64,000 bases of DNA from assembly GCF_000166295.1 (NCBI RefSeq), contig NC_017506.1, positions 2,294,001 through 2,358,000 on the forward strand. Reading direction: 5' to 3'. The translations under genes and the position numbers were made by a program. Positions 9,368 to 20,622 of this stretch are shown in pieces. The DNA is from Marinobacter adhaerens HP15. GTDB taxonomy: Bacteria; Pseudomonadota; Gammaproteobacteria; Pseudomonadales; Oleiphilaceae. Each line of letters begins with the position of its first letter. The stretch's first letter is position 1. The notes below the pieces were generated by a model. It saw only the letters and a list, made by a program, of their open reading frames with translations. It was not told the origin of the DNA and made no database searches.

Positions 9368-11548
9368 TTACTGCCCGTATTTGGCTTTCGCCTTCAGACG
9401 GTAAGCGTGCAGTAGCGGCTCGGTGTAGCCATTAGGCTGCTCGCGGCCCTTGAGAACCAGATCCAGCGCTGCCTGGAAGGCGACACTGTCATCGAAGTTC
9501 CCGGCCATCGGGCGGTACGCCGAATCACCGGCGTTCTGCTTGTCGACTACCGCTGCCATACGCTTCATGGTCTCCATGATCTGATCTTCAGAGCAGATAC
9601 CATGGTGCAGCCAGTTGGCCAGCAACTGGGAGGCGATACGCAGAGTCGCACGGTCTTCCATCAGGCCGACATCGTTGATGTCCGGCACCTTGGAGCAGCC
9701 AACACCCTGGTCAATCCAGCGCACAACGTAACCAAGGATGCCCTGGGCGTTGTTGTCCAGCTCCTGCTGGATGTCCTCGGCGCTCAAAGAAGCGGGATCA
9801 TCCATCACCGGTACGGTCAGGATATCGTCCAGCGCGGCGCGGGTGCGGCTTTCCAGCTGCTTCTGGACATCAGCCACACTTACCTGATGGTAGTGAGTGG
9901 CGTGCAGTGTAGCCGCCGTGGGAGATGGAACCCAGGCAGTGTTCGCACCGGCCTTCGGATGCCCGATTTTCGCTTCCAGCATGCCAGCCATCAGGTCAGG
10001 CATGGCCCACATGCCCTTACCAATCTGGGCAACGCCACGGAAACCGGTTTCCAGGCCGATGTCCACGTTCCACTGCTCGTAGGCATTGATCCAGGTCGCC
10101 TGCTTCATCGCACCCTTGCGGATAAACGGACCCAGCTCCATGGAGGTATGGATCTCGTCCCCGGTGCGATCCAGGAAACCGGTGTTAATAAACACAGCCC
10201 GCTCTTTCGCGGCGTGGATACAGGCTTTCAGGTTAACTGTGGTGCGACGCTCCTCGTCCATGATGCCGACCTTCAGGCTGAAGCGCGGCAGGCTCAATGC
10301 ATCCTCTACACGACCGAAAAATTCGTTGGTGAATGCCACCTCTTCCGGCCCGTGCATCTTAGGCTTCACGATATACATGGAGCCTTTGGTGCTGTTCTGG
10401 AACTTGCCATTGCCCTTCATGTCGTGAATGGCGATCAGCGAGGTGATCAGACCGTCCATCAGGCCTTCCGGCACTTCGTTACCGTCTTTCAGCAGGATGG
10501 CCGGGTTGGTCATCAGGTGGCCGACGTTACGGATAAACATCAGGCTGCGGCCTTTCAGGCTCAGCTCGCTGCCGTCTGCCGCGGTGTAGGTGCGATCCGC
10601 GTTCATCTTGCGGGTCAACTGCTCGCCACCTTTCTCGAAGGTTTCCTGCAGGTCGCCCTTCATCAGGCCCAGCCAGTTGCGATAGGCCAGCGCCTTGTCG
10701 TCGGCGTCTACAGCGGCCACGGAGTCTTCGCAGTCCATGATGGTTGTCAGTGCAGACTCCATCAGTACGTCTTTGACGTGGGCACCGTCGTCTTTGCCAA
10801 TCGGGTGAGTGGCATCGATCTGGATCTCGAAGTGCATGCCGTTCTTGACCAGCAGTACGCCGGTGGGCGCATCAGCGGCACCGGTGTAGCCAACAAAGCC
10901 GGCTTCGTCTTTCAGGCCGGTGGACTCACCGTTCTGCAGCTTGACGACCAGTTTGCCACCTACAACCACATACTTGGCAGCATCTTTGTGACTGCCAGAG
11001 GCCAGCGGTGCCGAGCTGTCGAGCAGGTTGCGGGCCCACTCGATAACTTTTGCACCGCGAACCGGATTGTAACCACGGCCTTTTTCAGCGCCGTCTTCCT
11101 CGGAAATCGCGTCGGTACCGTACAGCGCATCGTACAGGCTACCCCAACGCGCGTTCGCAGCGTTCAGAGCAAAACGGGCGTTCATGATCGGCACCACCAG
11201 CTGAGGGCCGGCCATGGTTGCCACTTCCGGGTCGACATTGGAGGTGGAGATCTTGAACTCGGAAGGCTCGTCAACCAGGTAACCGATGTCTTTCAGGAAA
11301 GACTTGTATTCGCCCATGTCGAGCTTCTGGCCCTTGTGATCCCGGTTCCAGCTGTCCATTTTTTCCTGGATAGCATCACGCTTGGCCAGCAATTCACGGT
11401 TGCGTGGCGCCAGCTCGTTCACGATCTTGTCAAATTCTGCCCAGAATTTATCGGCATCGATTCCGGTGCCCGGGATCGCTTCGTTGTTCACGAAATCATA
11501 CAGATTCTTTGCGACCTGAATGCCGCCGACTTGTACGCGTTCTGTCAT
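9368..11548 (-). CDS. glcB: Malate synthase G
   Basis: 726 residues, the length typical of the G isoform. The enzyme condenses glyoxylate with acetyl-CoA to malate in the glyoxylate bypass, needed for growth on acetate, fatty acids or alkanes. Recognisable blocks: the [34 protein letters not shown] region that begins the TIM barrel, the [17 protein letters not shown] segment, the MHGPEEVAF motif and the [22 protein letters not shown] segment. The ATG at 11548 ([11 protein letters not shown]) is chosen; the frame continues to 11605 but homologues begin here. Monocistronic, facing folD. Confidence 0.97.
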   Translation of the reverse strand: MTERVQVGGIQVAKNLYDFVNNEAIPGTGIDADKFWAEFDKIVNELAPRNRELLAKRDAIQEKMDSWNRDHKGQKLDMGEYKSFLKDIGYLVDEPSEFKISTSNVDPEVATMAGPQLVVPIMNARFALNAANARWGSLYDALYGTDAISEEDGAEKGRGYNPVRGAKVIEWARNLLDSSAPLASGSHKDAAKYVVVGGKLVVKLQNGESTGLKDEAGFVGYTGAADAPTGVLLVKNGMHFEIQIDATHPIGKDDGAHVKDVLMESALTTIMDCEDSVAAVDADDKALAYRNWLGLMKGDLQETFEKGGEQLTRKMNADRTYTAADGSELSLKGRSLMFIRNVGHLMTNPAILLKDGNEVPEGLMDGLITSLIAIHDMKGNGKFQNSTKGSMYIVKPKMHGPEEVAFTNEFFGRVEDALSLPRFSLKVGIMDEERRTTVNLKACIHAAKERAVFINTGFLDRTGDEIHTSMELGPFIRKGAMKQATWINAYEQWNVDIGLETGFRGVAQIGKGMWAMPDLMAGMLEAKIGHPKAGANTAWVPSPTAATLHATHYHQVSVADVQKQLESRTRAALDDILTVPVMDDPASLSAEDIQQELDNNAQGILGYVVRWIDQGVGCSKVPDINDVGLMEDRATLRIASQLLANWLHHGICSEDQIMETMKRMAAVVDKQNAGDSAYRPMAGNFDDSVAFQAALDLVLKGREQPNGYTEPLLHAYRLKAKAKYGQ

Positions 11549-11698
11549 CGTTGTCTGCCTCAGTGGGTTACGTTTCCCGACTCCCCCTTCATCTTGAGGG
11601 GGCATTCTAATTTGAGCGCCGCATTGTAAGGGAAAATCCTTACAAGATCATTCCTGCAGGCGCAAAACTGGTCTGACCAACCGGCAGCTCCCGGAAAT

Positions 11699-13087
11699 TC
11701 AGGCTTTACGCCAGGTCGTCCCCTCTCGGGAATCGTCCAGAATAATACCTTTCTCGAGGAGCTCGTCGCGGATCCGGTCGGCCTCGGCAAAATTCTTTGC
11801 CTTGCGGGCATCAGCCCTGGCCTGGATCATTGCTTCAATGTCTTCGGCGCTAAGCTCACCACCCGTGTCTGCCTGGAAGAACGCCTCGGGATCCTGCTGC
11901 AGCAGCCCCAGAACACCACCAAGCCTTACCAGAATCGCCGCACTTTGCTTGGCATCGTCTTCACGACCATCGCGACGATGCTGATTGATCTCGTTGGCAA
12001 CAGCGTGCAGGACGGCAATTGCACCCGCGGTGTTGAAGTCATCGTCCATCGCCTCGGCAAACCGCTCGTCGTGCTCGGATTCCGGCACATCGGCGGCCTT
12101 GGCGGGCACAATGCCTCTAAGCGCATGGTACAAACGGGTCAGAGTTCGGCCGGCCTCAGCCAGATTTTCCTCAGAGTAATCCACCTGGCTGCGGTAGTGG
12201 CTGGAAACCAGGAAGTAACGGACCACTTCTGCCGGGTACTTCTCCATGATCTCGCGGATGGTGAAGAAGTTACCCAGGGACTTGGACATCTTTTCTTTGT
12301 TCACCCGGATGGCACCCGCGTGCATCCAGGTGTTCACAAAAGTGTGGCCAGTGGCACATTCTGACTGGGCAATCTCGTTCTCATGATGCGGGAACAGCAG
12401 ATCCGGGCCACCGCCGTGAATATCGAATGTTTCGCCGAGACAACAGGTGGACATCGCAGAGCACTCAATGTGCCAGCCGGGACGACCGTCGCCCCAGGGC
12501 GACGGCCAGCTGACCTCCCCTGCCTTTGCCGCTTTCCACAATGCGAAATCGGCGGGGCTGCGCTTGGCTTCCTGAACATCCACCCGCGCGCCCGCCAGAA
12601 GATCCTCCAGCTTTTTCTTGCTGAGCTTGCCGTAGTCATCGAAGGAATCGACCGCAAAGTAGACGTCGCCATTGTCTGCTGCGTAGGCGTGGCCGCCAGC
12701 AATCAGTTTGTGGATCATCGCAATAATTTCGTCGATATACGCGGTAGCTCGGGGCTCTTCATCCGGTGACAGCACGCCGAGACGGGCTTCGTCTTCGTGC
12801 ATGGCTTTGATCATCCGGTCCGTGAGCTCGTCATAGGGCTCACCGTTTTCATCTGCACGGCGCAGGATCTTGTCGTCAATATCGGTGATATTGCGAACAT
12901 AGTTCACGTCGTAACCGCGATGACGCAGGTAACGGGTAATCACATCAAAGGCTACCAGCACCCGGGCATGCCCCAGGTGGCAGTAGTCATAGACTGTCAT
13001 ACCGCAGACATACATCCGGACCTTGCCAGGCTCAATTGGCCGAAACTCTTCCTTCTGTTGGGTCAGCGTATTGTAGATGCGGATCAC
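11699..13087 (-). CDS. cysS: Cysteinyl-tRNA synthetase
   Basis: 462 residues. Class I synthetase charging tRNA-Cys. The HIGH-type motif is HLGHAR after the zinc cysteine in [15 protein letters not shown] is intact in EKMSKSLGN; the additional zinc ligands lie in the HIECSAMS and [13 protein letters not shown] segments. The start is a GTG at 13087 that overlaps the last 4 bases of glnS (GTGA), so translation is coupled to the upstream glnS. The two synthetase genes form a minus-strand operon. Confidence 0.97.
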   Translation of the reverse strand: MIRIYNTLTQQKEEFRPIEPGKVRMYVCGMTVYDYCHLGHARVLVAFDVITRYLRHRGYDVNYVRNITDIDDKILRRADENGEPYDELTDRMIKAMHEDEARLGVLSPDEEPRATAYIDEIIAMIHKLIAGGHAYAADNGDVYFAVDSFDDYGKLSKKKLEDLLAGARVDVQEAKRSPADFALWKAAKAGEVSWPSPWGDGRPGWHIECSAMSTCCLGETFDIHGGGPDLLFPHHENEIAQSECATGHTFVNTWMHAGAIRVNKEKMSKSLGNFFTIREIMEKYPAEVVRYFLVSSHYRSQVDYSEENLAEAGRTLTRLYHALRGIVPAKAADVPESEHDERFAEAMDDDFNTAGAIAVLHAVANEINQHRRDGREDDAKQSAAILVRLGGVLGLLQQDPEAFFQADTGGELSAEDIEAMIQARADARKAKNFAEADRIRDELLEKGIILDDSREGTTWRKA

Positions 13088-14763
13088 TTGCCCCCCTTGC
13101 CCCAGGAATCCCTGAGCGTAACAGTGCGGTTGAATACCGGCCGACCGGCAGCCTCGGTATGGGCCTGATCACAGAAGAAGTAGCCTTCCCGCTCGAACTG
13201 GTATGGAAGATCCATACGGGGCGCGACAAGACTCTTTTCGACGCGCGCGCCTTTGAGAACCACCAGCGATTCCGGATTCAGGTGATCCATCAAATCGCCT
13301 TCCTTGTCACTGTCCGGCGACTCGTGGTTAAACAGGCGGTCATACAGATTGATGTCTGCCTCTACACTGTCACTCGCCGAAACCCAGTGAATCACGCCGT
13401 TCGGTTTGTAGCCCTCGGGATTGACGCCCAGGGTGTTGGGATCGTACTCACACTTGAGCTCGACAATCTGGCCACTGTCGTCACGAATCACTTCCCGGCA
13501 GGTCATCACATAGCCGCCACGGAGGCGTACTGCCTGGTCCGGGGCCAGCCGCTTCCATTTACGCGGCGGCTCCATTTCGAAATCTTCCCGGTCGATATAC
13601 AGAGTCTGGGTCCAGGGCACTTCCCGCTCGCCCATATCCGGATTTTGCGGGTGCACTGGTAAGGTGAGCGTTTCGCTTTGATCCGCCGGGTAATTGGTCA
13701 ACGTGACTTTCAACGGGCGCATCACACACATGGCTCTCGGGGCCCGGGTGTTGAGGTCTTCGCGAATGGCGTGTTCAAGCATACCCACATCCACAGTGCC
13801 GCCGGCCTTGTTCACCCCGATCATGTCGCAGAAGGTGCGGATGGACTCCGGCGTGTAGCCACGCCGGCGCATACCGGAAATGGTTGGCATACGCGGATCG
13901 TTCCAGCCATCAACTACATTCTCATCTACCAGACGCTTGAGCTTACGTTTGGAGGTGATGGTGTAGTTCAGATTCAGCCGGGCAAACTCGATCTGACGCG
14001 GATGGCAGGGGCCGGAAATGTTATCCAGCACCCAGTCATATAAAGGCCGGTGATCCTCGAACTCCAGTGTGCACAGGGAATGGGTGATTCCCTCCATGGC
14101 GTCGGAAATCGGATGCGTAAAGTCGTACATCGGGTAGATGCACCACTTGTTGCCGGTCTGATGGTGTTCGGCGTAACGGATACGATAAAGGATCGGATCC
14201 CGCATGTTGATGTTCGGAGAGGCCATATCGATCTTGGCCCGCAGCACCAGCTCGCCGTTCTGGTACTTGCCGTCCCGCATATCGCGGAACAGTTGCAGAC
14301 TTTCTTCCACCGGCCGATCCCGGTAAGGGCTGTTCCTGCCCGGCTCTTTGAGACTACCGCGATACTCGGCCATTTCATCTGCCGTCAGGGCGCAGACGTA
14401 AGCCTTGTCCCGGGTGATCAGCTCCTCGGCGAACTCATAGAGGGCATCGAAGTAATCCGATGCGTACCGCACATCGCCAGCCCACTCGTAACCGAGCCAT
14501 TCCACATCCTGCTTGATGGCGTCGATGTATTCCTGGTTTTCCTTTTCCGGGTTGGTGTCGTCAAACCGCAGGTTACAGTCGCCGGAAAAGGTCTCGGCGA
14601 TGCCAAAGTTGAGGCAGATCGATTTGGCATGACCGATATGCAGGTAGCCGTTGGGCTCCGGCGGGAATCGGGTGACCACCTTGCCGGTATGCTCTCCGCT
14701 GGCGATGGCGTCTTCGATCAGGCTCTGGATAAAGTTGTGGGCTTTCTTCGACTCGGCGCTCAT
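13084..14763 (-). CDS. glnS: Glutaminyl-tRNA synthetase
   Basis: 559 residues. Class I synthetase that attaches glutamine to tRNA-Gln directly. HIGH motif in [15 protein letters not shown] near the N-terminus, KMSKS-type motif [10 protein letters not shown] in the centre, and the C-terminal beta-barrel anticodon-binding region. The frame is open far upstream (to 15342), but the family start [13 protein letters not shown] at 14763 and a TATAAT box 40 bp upstream fix the beginning. First gene of the glnS-cysS operon. Presence of GlnRS fits a gammaproteobacterium. Confidence 0.98.
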   Translation of the reverse strand: MSAESKKAHNFIQSLIEDAIASGEHTGKVVTRFPPEPNGYLHIGHAKSICLNFGIAETFSGDCNLRFDDTNPEKENQEYIDAIKQDVEWLGYEWAGDVRYASDYFDALYEFAEELITRDKAYVCALTADEMAEYRGSLKEPGRNSPYRDRPVEESLQLFRDMRDGKYQNGELVLRAKIDMASPNINMRDPILYRIRYAEHHQTGNKWCIYPMYDFTHPISDAMEGITHSLCTLEFEDHRPLYDWVLDNISGPCHPRQIEFARLNLNYTITSKRKLKRLVDENVVDGWNDPRMPTISGMRRRGYTPESIRTFCDMIGVNKAGGTVDVGMLEHAIREDLNTRAPRAMCVMRPLKVTLTNYPADQSETLTLPVHPQNPDMGEREVPWTQTLYIDREDFEMEPPRKWKRLAPDQAVRLRGGYVMTCREVIRDDSGQIVELKCEYDPNTLGVNPEGYKPNGVIHWVSASDSVEADINLYDRLFNHESPDSDKEGDLMDHLNPESLVVLKGARVEKSLVAPRMDLPYQFEREGYFFCDQAHTEAAGRPVFNRTVTLRDSWGKGGK

Positions 14764-14802
14764 ACAATCTCTGTTAAAAGGGGAGTGAATCTTAAACCGC
14801 GT

Positions 14803-14831
14803 ATTATACTCACAAATCCTTGCCGGACTCA
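14803..14831 (-). promoter_or_regulatory. Probable promoter of glnS-cysS
   Basis: Consensus -10 TATAAT at 14808-14803 with a weak TGAGTC 17 bp upstream. The distance to the glnS ATG (39 nt) is normal. Confidence 0.5.
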
Positions 14832-14901
14832 TGCATAGCGGGAAACTCTTGAGTACAATGGGCCCGTTAACGTACCTAACCTTTCTGAACAGGAAAACCT
14901 G

Positions 14902-15402
14902 ATGATTCTGCTGAAAACCAACTACGGTGACATCAAGCTGGAACTGGACTACGACAAGGCACCGGAAACCGCCAAAAACTTTGAACAGTACGTTCGCGAC
15001 GGTTTTTACGATGGCCTGATTTTTCACCGTGTGATCAGCAATTTCATGATTCAGGGCGGCGGCTTCGAACCGGGCATGACCCCACGTAAAACCCGCGATT
15101 CGATTCAGAACGAAGCCGATAACGGACTGAGCAACATGCAGGGAACCATTGCCATGGCACGCACCATGGACCCGCACTCTGCCACAGCCCAGTTCTTTAT
15201 TAACGTTGAGAATAACGGCTTCCTGGACCACACCGCCAAAAACGCGGAAGGCTGGGGCTACTGCGTGTTCGGCAAAGTGGCCGACGGCATGGACACGGTA
15301 AACGCGATTCGAGCAGTGCGCACCACCATGCGTGCAGGCCACCAGGATGTGCCTGCCGATGACGTGGTAATCGAAAAAGCCGAGGTTCTGGAGGACGCGT
15401 GA
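14902..15402 (+). CDS. ppiB: Cytoplasmic cyclophilin-type peptidyl-prolyl isomerase
   Basis: 166 residues without signal peptide, so the cytoplasmic PpiB type. Cyclophilin signatures are present: [15 protein letters not shown] (active Arg), and the [17 protein letters not shown] block. Catalyses proline isomerisation in folding proteins. Its TGA overlaps the GTG start of lpxH by 4 bases, an arrangement common in relatives. Divergent from glnS. Confidence 0.96.
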   Translation: MILLKTNYGDIKLELDYDKAPETAKNFEQYVRDGFYDGLIFHRVISNFMIQGGGFEPGMTPRKTRDSIQNEADNGLSNMQGTIAMARTMDPHSATAQFFINVENNGFLDHTAKNAEGWGYCVFGKVADGMDTVNAIRAVRTTMRAGHQDVPADDVVIEKAEVLEDA

Positions 15403-16124
15403 CCACGCTGTTTATTTCAGATCTTCACCTCGAGGAATCCCGCCCGGATATTACTGAGGCATTTCTGGGCTTTCTCGACGGGAAAGCCAGTGGTGTTGAT
15501 CAGCTGTATATTCTCGGTGATTTCTTTGAGGCGTGGATAGGAGATGACGAACGCACGCCGCTCCAGGAGCAGATTGCGACTGCCCTTCGAAAACTGCGGG
15601 ACAGCGGCACCAGGATTTTCCTGATGCACGGCAACCGGGACTTTCTGATCGGCCAGGACTTCTGCGACCGGGCCGGCGCAACGCTGCTGGACGATCCGAC
15701 GGTGATTGATCTGTACGGTACTCCTACCCTGCTGATGCATGGAGACAGCCTGTGCACCGCCGATGTGGAATACCAGAAGTTCCGGGCCAACATGCGTAAC
15801 CCGCAGTGGCAGCAGATGATACTCCAGCGCCCCCTGAAAGACCGCCAGCAAATGGCCCGCCAGCTACGGGAAATCAGCATGGCGAAAAATCAGGGCAAGG
15901 AGGAGTTCATCATGGACGTAACGCCCGAGGAAGTGGTCAAGGACTTGGAAACGCACGGTGTCCAGCGAATGATCCATGGCCACACCCATCGCCCCGCGGT
16001 TCATGAACTGACGGCCAACGGGTCGCCGGCAAAGCGTATTGTACTGGGAGACTGGGACAAGAACGTTTGGTGGCTTGAGGCAGAGCCAGGCAAGGAGCCC
16101 GAGCTATTCAAGGAGCCGTTGTAA
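15399..16124 (+). CDS. lpxH: UDP-2,3-diacylglucosamine diphosphatase LpxH
   Basis: 241 residues. Calcineurin-like metallophosphoesterase that hydrolyses UDP-2,3-diacylglucosamine to lipid X, the fourth step of lipid A synthesis, at the inner membrane face. Metal-binding motifs: SDLHLEE at the N-terminus, [21 protein letters not shown], and the C-terminal [13 protein letters not shown] start at 15399 is fixed by the 4-base overlap with ppiB and by the conserved first residues ([10 protein letters not shown]). Ends in a strong bidirectional terminator. Confidence 0.96.
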   Translation: MTTLFISDLHLEESRPDITEAFLGFLDGKASGVDQLYILGDFFEAWIGDDERTPLQEQIATALRKLRDSGTRIFLMHGNRDFLIGQDFCDRAGATLLDDPTVIDLYGTPTLLMHGDSLCTADVEYQKFRANMRNPQWQQMILQRPLKDRQQMARQLREISMAKNQGKEEFIMDVTPEEVVKDLETHGVQRMIHGHTHRPAVHELTANGSPAKRIVLGDWDKNVWWLEAEPGKEPELFKEPL

Positions 16125-16153
16125 AAAAAGCCGGGCAAATGCCCGGCTTTTTT
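16123..16153. terminator. Bidirectional terminator between lpxH and aapP
   Basis: A-run, GCCGGGC, AAAT loop, GCCCGGC, T-run; overlaps the lpxH stop codon and serves the ABC operon on the minus strand. Confidence 0.9.
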
Positions 16154-16163
16154 AGTCTTGGTT

Positions 16164-16961
16164 TCAGTGCGCGAGTATCTGCTGGAGGAACTTCTGAGTT
16201 CTGGCTTCCTGTGGGTTGGTAAAGAACTCGTGGGGAGGCGCCTGCTCCACGATCTCGCCACCGTCCATGAAAATCACACGGTCCGCCACCGTCTTGGCAA
16301 AACCCATCTCATGGGTTACGCAGAGCATGGTCATACCGCTTCCCGCCAATTCAATCATTACGTCCAGCACTTCCTTGATCATCTCCGGATCCAAGGCCGA
16401 GGTTGGCTCGTCGAACAGCATGATCTTGGGCTTCATGCACAGGGCCCTGGCAATCGCCACACGCTGTTGCTGGCCGCCCGAAAGCTGCCCCGGGAATTTG
16501 TTAGCCTGATCCGGGATCTTGACCCGCTCAAGGTACTCCATCGCTGATGCCTCCGCTTCCTTTCGGGGCGTTTTTCGCACCCAGATCGGCGACAGGCAGC
16601 AGTTTTCCAAGACGGTCAGGTGCGGGAAGAGGTTGAAGTGCTGAAACACCATGCCGACTTCCCGCCGAACCGTATCAATGTGGCGGACATCATCGGTCAG
16701 CTCGATACCATCAACAATGATTTTGCCCTGCTGATGCTCCTCCAGCCGGTTGATGCAACGGATGAAGGTGGATTTTCCCGAGCCGGATGGCCCACAGATG
16801 ACAATTCTCTCGCCCTGATCAACGGTCAGGTTGAGATCTTTGAGAACATGGAAGTCCCCGTACCACTTGTGCATGCCCTCAACCCGGATAATCCCCGGTT
16901 TTTTTCCCGGCTGGTCCTTCGGCGGGGTCTGCATTTCTGAGGTTTGTGTTTGGTCTGTCAT
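16164..16961 (-). CDS. aapP: General L-amino acid ABC transporter, ATP-binding protein
   Basis: 265 residues. Cytoplasmic ATPase of the polar amino acid uptake family. Walker A GPSGSGKS (57-64), Q-loop in [17 protein letters not shown], signature LSGGQQQR, Walker [14 protein letters not shown] and H-loop CVTHEMGFA are all intact. An N-terminal extension of about 25 polar residues precedes the fold, as in AapP/BztD proteins. Last of the four-gene operon (J-Q-M-P in transcription order), 11 bp after aapM. Confidence 0.93.
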   Translation of the reverse strand: MTDQTQTSEMQTPPKDQPGKKPGIIRVEGMHKWYGDFHVLKDLNLTVDQGERIVICGPSGSGKSTFIRCINRLEEHQQGKIIVDGIELTDDVRHIDTVRREVGMVFQHFNLFPHLTVLENCCLSPIWVRKTPRKEAEASAMEYLERVKIPDQANKFPGQLSGGQQQRVAIARALCMKPKIMLFDEPTSALDPEMIKEVLDVMIELAGSGMTMLCVTHEMGFAKTVADRVIFMDGGEIVEQAPPHEFFTNPQEARTQKFLQQILAH

Positions 16962-16972
16962 AGGATTACCCG

Positions 16973-18061
16973 TCAGGTCTTATGACCAGTGTCTAGTTTT
17001 CGTTCAAGGTTCTGGCTGTATCTGGAGATGCCGAAGCAGAAGACCCAGAAACAGAACGCCACAAATACATAGCCCTCGATGGCAACATTCTGCCAGGCCG
17101 GATCGGTAACCGTGGACTGGACTGTGCCGAGGATATCGAAGAGCCCGATAATCAACACCAGCGTGGTGTCCTTGAACAGGGAAATGAAGGTGTTCACGAT
17201 ACCCGGAATAACCATCTTCAGAGCCTGCGGCAGGATGACCAGCCCCATTTTGCGCCAGTATCCCAGCCCCAGAGCATCGGCAGCCTCATACTGGCCCCGG
17301 GGAATGGCCTGCAGGCCACCGCGAATCACTTCCGCCATGTAAGCGGACTGCCACAGGGTTATACCGATCAGCGCCCGGGCCAGTTTCTCGAAGTTCACAC
17401 CTTCCGGGAGAAACAGCGGCAGCATCACCGAAGCCATGAACAGAACCGTGATCAACGGAACCGCCCGCCATACCTCGATAAAGACCACACAGATCCCGCG
17501 GATGATCGGCATGTCGGAGCGACGACCCAGCGCCAGCAATATGCCAATGGGCAAGGACGCAATAATCCCGATGTAAGCCAGGATCAGGGTCAGCATCAGG
17601 CCGCCCCATTTCGAGCTCTGCACTTCTTCCAGGCCGAAACTGCCTCCGGGAATCAGGAAGTAGCCAACAATGGGCAAACCAAAGATACCGAACAGCCCGA
17701 GCCACTTGCGGCCGGGGAACCGCTCGATGAACTGGGGTACAAAGGAAACCGCCAGCAGCAGGAACATCACGTCGACCCGCCACTGCAGTTCATCCGGGTA
17801 GAATCCGTAGATAAAGAAATTCAGACGCTGGCTGATAAACAGCCAGCAGGCACCCGCTCCCGTACAGGCGCTCGGATCACTGCCAACAAAGTTGGCGTCG
17901 AGGAAAAACCAGTTGAGCAAAGGCCCTACACTGGTCACCAGCAGATAGGCCACACCCAGCGTCAATACCGTGTTGAACCAGCCGGAGAACAGGTTCTCCC
18001 GCATCCACTTGACCGGACGGAGCGCCTTCTTGGGTGCTTTCATGGTTGACTCGGTCATCAT
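16973..18061 (-). CDS. aapM: General L-amino acid ABC transporter, permease
   Basis: 362 residues, the length of the AapM/BztC type with an extra N-terminal membrane part before the HisM-like domain. Several hydrophobic helices; the permease signature EAA-type loop reads [25 protein letters not shown] in the C-terminal half. The start overlaps the aapQ stop by 4 bases. With aapQ it forms the transmembrane heterodimer. A basic, membrane-free N-terminus (about 25 residues) faces the cytoplasm. Confidence 0.92.
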   Translation of the reverse strand: MMTESTMKAPKKALRPVKWMRENLFSGWFNTVLTLGVAYLLVTSVGPLLNWFFLDANFVGSDPSACTGAGACWLFISQRLNFFIYGFYPDELQWRVDVMFLLLAVSFVPQFIERFPGRKWLGLFGIFGLPIVGYFLIPGGSFGLEEVQSSKWGGLMLTLILAYIGIIASLPIGILLALGRRSDMPIIRGICVVFIEVWRAVPLITVLFMASVMLPLFLPEGVNFEKLARALIGITLWQSAYMAEVIRGGLQAIPRGQYEAADALGLGYWRKMGLVILPQALKMVIPGIVNTFISLFKDTTLVLIIGLFDILGTVQSTVTDPAWQNVAIEGYVFVAFCFWVFCFGISRYSQNLERKLDTGHKT

Positions 18062-19245
18062 CGCTCCTTAATGGCCACAGCCCGGTTGTAAATATTCATG
18101 AACAACGAGATCAGCAGACTGATGGTCAGATATACCGCCATGGTAATGGCGACAACCTCGACGGCCTGCCCCGTCTGATTCAGCGTGGTGCCCATGAAGA
18201 CCGCCACGAGATCCGGGTAACCGATGGCCGTTGCCAGGGAGGAGTTTTTCACCAGATTCAGATACTGACTGGTGAGCGGCGGAATGATGACCCGCATGGC
18301 CTGCGGTATCACCACCAACCTGAGGGTAAGACCATTGGGCAGCCCCAAAGCCTTGGAGGCCTCGGTTTGTCCCTTGCTGACCGACAGAATACCGGAGCGC
18401 ACGATTTCAGCGATGAAGCTGGCGGTGTACAGCGACAGTGCAATCCACAGAGCCGCCAACTCCGGAATGATGGTAATTCCCCCGCCAAAGTTGAAGCCCC
18501 TGAGCGCTGGCAAATCCCACTCAAGAGGCCGACCGGCCACGAGATAAGAGATTATCGGTACCAGCACCAGAATTGCCACGCCGACCTTGAAGGTCGGGAA
18601 GATCTGTCCGGTCGCCAACTGGCGTTTTTTCGCCCATATCCGAATCCCGACGACAGCAGCGATGGCAAGCAGAATACCGCCCCAGACAATTCCGAAACCC
18701 TCCTGGGTCACTGGATCTGGCAGGTAAAGGCCCCGGTTGTTCAGGAACAGCGCTCCACCGACATCAACACTCTGGCGTGGTGACGGAAGATTGCTGAGTA
18801 CGGCAAAGTACCAGAAGAAAATCTGCAGAAGCAGCGGTATGTTGCGGATCACTTCGATGTAAACCAGCGCCATTTTGGCCACAAGCCAGTTACTCGAGAG
18901 TCGCGCAACACCAATGATGAAACCGAGAATGGTGGCGGCAACGACACCCATCGCGGAAACAAGCAATGTATTGGTTAGACCAACCCAGAAGGTTCGGCCA
19001 TAAGACATGGTTGCATCATAAGGCACCAGATTCATGATGATGCCGAATCCGGCGGTTTCACCGAGAAAGCCGAAACCGGTGCTGATGCCACGGCTTTCCA
19101 TGTTGGAAAGCGTGTTATCGACGAGAATCCATCCGCCCCAGAACACGAGGGCAATGGCTACCGCCTGAAAGAAGAGTGAGCGGACCCGGGGGTCGTACCA
19201 GGGCTTGGGCCCTGCAGGTCGGGTATCGATTGTTTGTTTTTTCAT
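18058..19245 (-). CDS. aapQ: General L-amino acid ABC transporter, permease
   Basis: 395 residues, AapQ/BztB type. First helix at about 26-45, then a long periplasmic segment, then the HisM-type core with the motif QTEASKALGLPNGLTLRLVVIPQAMRVIIPP near residues 300-330. Follows aapJ after 90 bp that hold a strong stem-loop, and overlaps aapM by 4 bases. The family takes up a broad range of L-amino acids (glutamate, aspartate, glutamine, branched-chain) in alphaproteobacteria; exact range here is unknown. Confidence 0.92.
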   Translation of the reverse strand: MKKQTIDTRPAGPKPWYDPRVRSLFFQAVAIALVFWGGWILVDNTLSNMESRGISTGFGFLGETAGFGIIMNLVPYDATMSYGRTFWVGLTNTLLVSAMGVVAATILGFIIGVARLSSNWLVAKMALVYIEVIRNIPLLLQIFFWYFAVLSNLPSPRQSVDVGGALFLNNRGLYLPDPVTQEGFGIVWGGILLAIAAVVGIRIWAKKRQLATGQIFPTFKVGVAILVLVPIISYLVAGRPLEWDLPALRGFNFGGGITIIPELAALWIALSLYTASFIAEIVRSGILSVSKGQTEASKALGLPNGLTLRLVVIPQAMRVIIPPLTSQYLNLVKNSSLATAIGYPDLVAVFMGTTLNQTGQAVEVVAITMAVYLTISLLISLFMNIYNRAVAIKER

Positions 19246-19290
19246 GGATTGTCCTGAAGAGCTTCCCTGTGGTTTACAGCATCAGAGATA

Positions 19291-19322
19291 ACGGCGAAGC
19301 CTCCCACAGGAGACTTCGCCGT
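19291..19322 (-). other. Stem-loop between aapJ and aapQ
   Basis: Outer stem ACGGCGAAG (19291-19299) with CTTCGCCGT (19314-19322), continued inward past a mismatch by CTCC/GGAG. No T-run follows. Such hairpins after a binding-protein gene usually protect the upstream mRNA and lower permease expression. Confidence 0.6.
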
Positions 19323-19335
19323 ATGCCTTCAGGTC

Positions 19336-20361
19336 TTAACGGACCGGCGGCGCATACATGATACCGCCTTCAGTCCAGAGCGCGTTGATTCCGCGATCCA
19401 GTCCCAGCGGGGTATCCGGTCCTACGTTGCGGTCATACATTTCACCGTAGTTGCCAACCAGTTTCACGGCCTGATAACCGAAGTCATCCGGCAGTCCAAG
19501 CTTGGCACCCATGTCGCCATCGGTACCCAGCAGGCGCTGGATATTCGGGTTGTCGGACTTCAGCATGTCGTCGGCATTGGCGCTGGTCACGCCCAGCTCT
19601 TCGGCGTTGATCTGAGCGAAAAGCACCCACTTGACGATGTTGAACCACTGATCGTCACCCTGGCGAACAACCGGGCCCAGGGGCTCTTTGGAAATGGTGT
19701 TCGGCAGGATCTTGGCTGAACTCGGATCAGACAGCTTCGAGCGAAGTGCCGCCAGTTGCGAACGGTCAGAGGTCAGAACGTCGCAACGACCCGCCGCAAA
19801 GCCCTGAACGGTTTGCTCGGAGGTGTCGAACACGATCGGCTTGAATTCCATGCCCTTGGCACGGAAGTAATCCGACAGGTTCAGCTCGGTGGTAGTACCG
19901 GCCTGGATACAGATGGTGGCACCGTCCAGCTGGGTGGCATCGTCCACACCGATACCCTTGTTGATCAAAAAGCCCTGACCATCGTAGTAATTCACGCCGG
20001 CAAAGTTCAGGCCCAGGGACGCATCGCGGGTCAGTGTCCAGGTGGTGTTACGGGAGAGCATGTCGATTTCACCCGACTGCAGGGCGGTGAAACGCTCCTT
20101 TGCAGTCAGTGGAGTAAACTCAACCGCGTTTGCGTCACCGAAAATCGCGGCAGCAACCGCGCGGCAGGTATCCACGTCGATACCGGTCCAGTTACCTTTT
20201 TCATCAGGCTGCGAGAAGCCAGGCAAACCGCTGGTCACGCCGCACTGGAGGTGACCTTTCTCCTTGACGTTCTCCAGAGTTGTAGCTGCCATGGCACCAG
20301 TGGCCGAGAACGTGCCTACGGCCAGAGCAATCCCCAGGGCAATCGATTTCGTCTTTCTCAT
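19336..20361 (-). CDS. aapJ: General L-amino acid ABC transporter, periplasmic binding protein
   Basis: 341 residues. Signal peptide MRKTKSIALGIALAVGTFSATGAMAA with cleavage after AMA. The mature protein has the family-3 solute-binding fold: KEKGHLQCGVTSGLPGFSQ, the FTPLTAKERFTALQSGEIDML strand-helix block and the SRNTTWTLTRD ligand-site segment typical of AapJ/BztA. The ATG at 20361 is preferred over one at 20379 because it is preceded by GGAGAAAAG and starts the signal peptide properly. First gene of the operon, behind a sigma-54-like promoter. Confidence 0.95.
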   Translation of the reverse strand: MRKTKSIALGIALAVGTFSATGAMAATTLENVKEKGHLQCGVTSGLPGFSQPDEKGNWTGIDVDTCRAVAAAIFGDANAVEFTPLTAKERFTALQSGEIDMLSRNTTWTLTRDASLGLNFAGVNYYDGQGFLINKGIGVDDATQLDGATICIQAGTTTELNLSDYFRAKGMEFKPIVFDTSEQTVQGFAAGRCDVLTSDRSQLAALRSKLSDPSSAKILPNTISKEPLGPVVRQGDDQWFNIVKWVLFAQINAEELGVTSANADDMLKSDNPNIQRLLGTDGDMGAKLGLPDDFGYQAVKLVGNYGEMYDRNVGPDTPLGLDRGINALWTEGGIMYAPPVR

Positions 20362-20407
20362 TGTCTTTTCTCCGAACATCAGTTGGTTTTATCGCGACGA
20401 GTGTAAT

Positions 20408-20424
20408 CAGCAATTTGCAAGCCA
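20408..20424 (-). promoter_or_regulatory. Sigma-54-type (RpoN) promoter of aapJQMP
   Basis: Minus strand TGGCTTG-N4-TTGCT (20424-20409): GG and GC are 10 bp apart as required for a -24/-12 promoter. Transcription would begin near 20398, leaving a leader of about 37 nt. Upstream, an imperfect inverted repeat (20435-20444 and 20460-20469, 9 of 10 pairs) flanks an A+T-rich stretch. Nitrogen control of this transporter family is known in other genera. Confidence 0.55.
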
Positions 20425-20622
20425 CTCGGCGTAAGCCGATGATTTATATTATTTTTATCAATCACCGGCGCGTTTCAGGCGAATCTGGAACGAAGTAATA
20501 CCATTTCATGCACCAGTTCGGCGCTTTCGCTCCAACCCCATGCGCCAAAAAAAGGCAGACCAAGGGCCGCGCCTATTAAAAGTAGAACAAGGTTCGGGAA
20601 ATGAACTAGTTTTTATGCAAAA

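Noticed and set aside
9602..11629. 675-codon open frame on plus, opposite glcB
   Set aside because: Antisense shadow of malate synthase with His/Val/Gln-rich composition typical of reverse-complemented coding sequence.
14764..15342. Upstream extension of the glnS frame, about 190 codons
   Set aside because: It runs antisense through ppiB and over the glnS promoter; homologues start at 14763.
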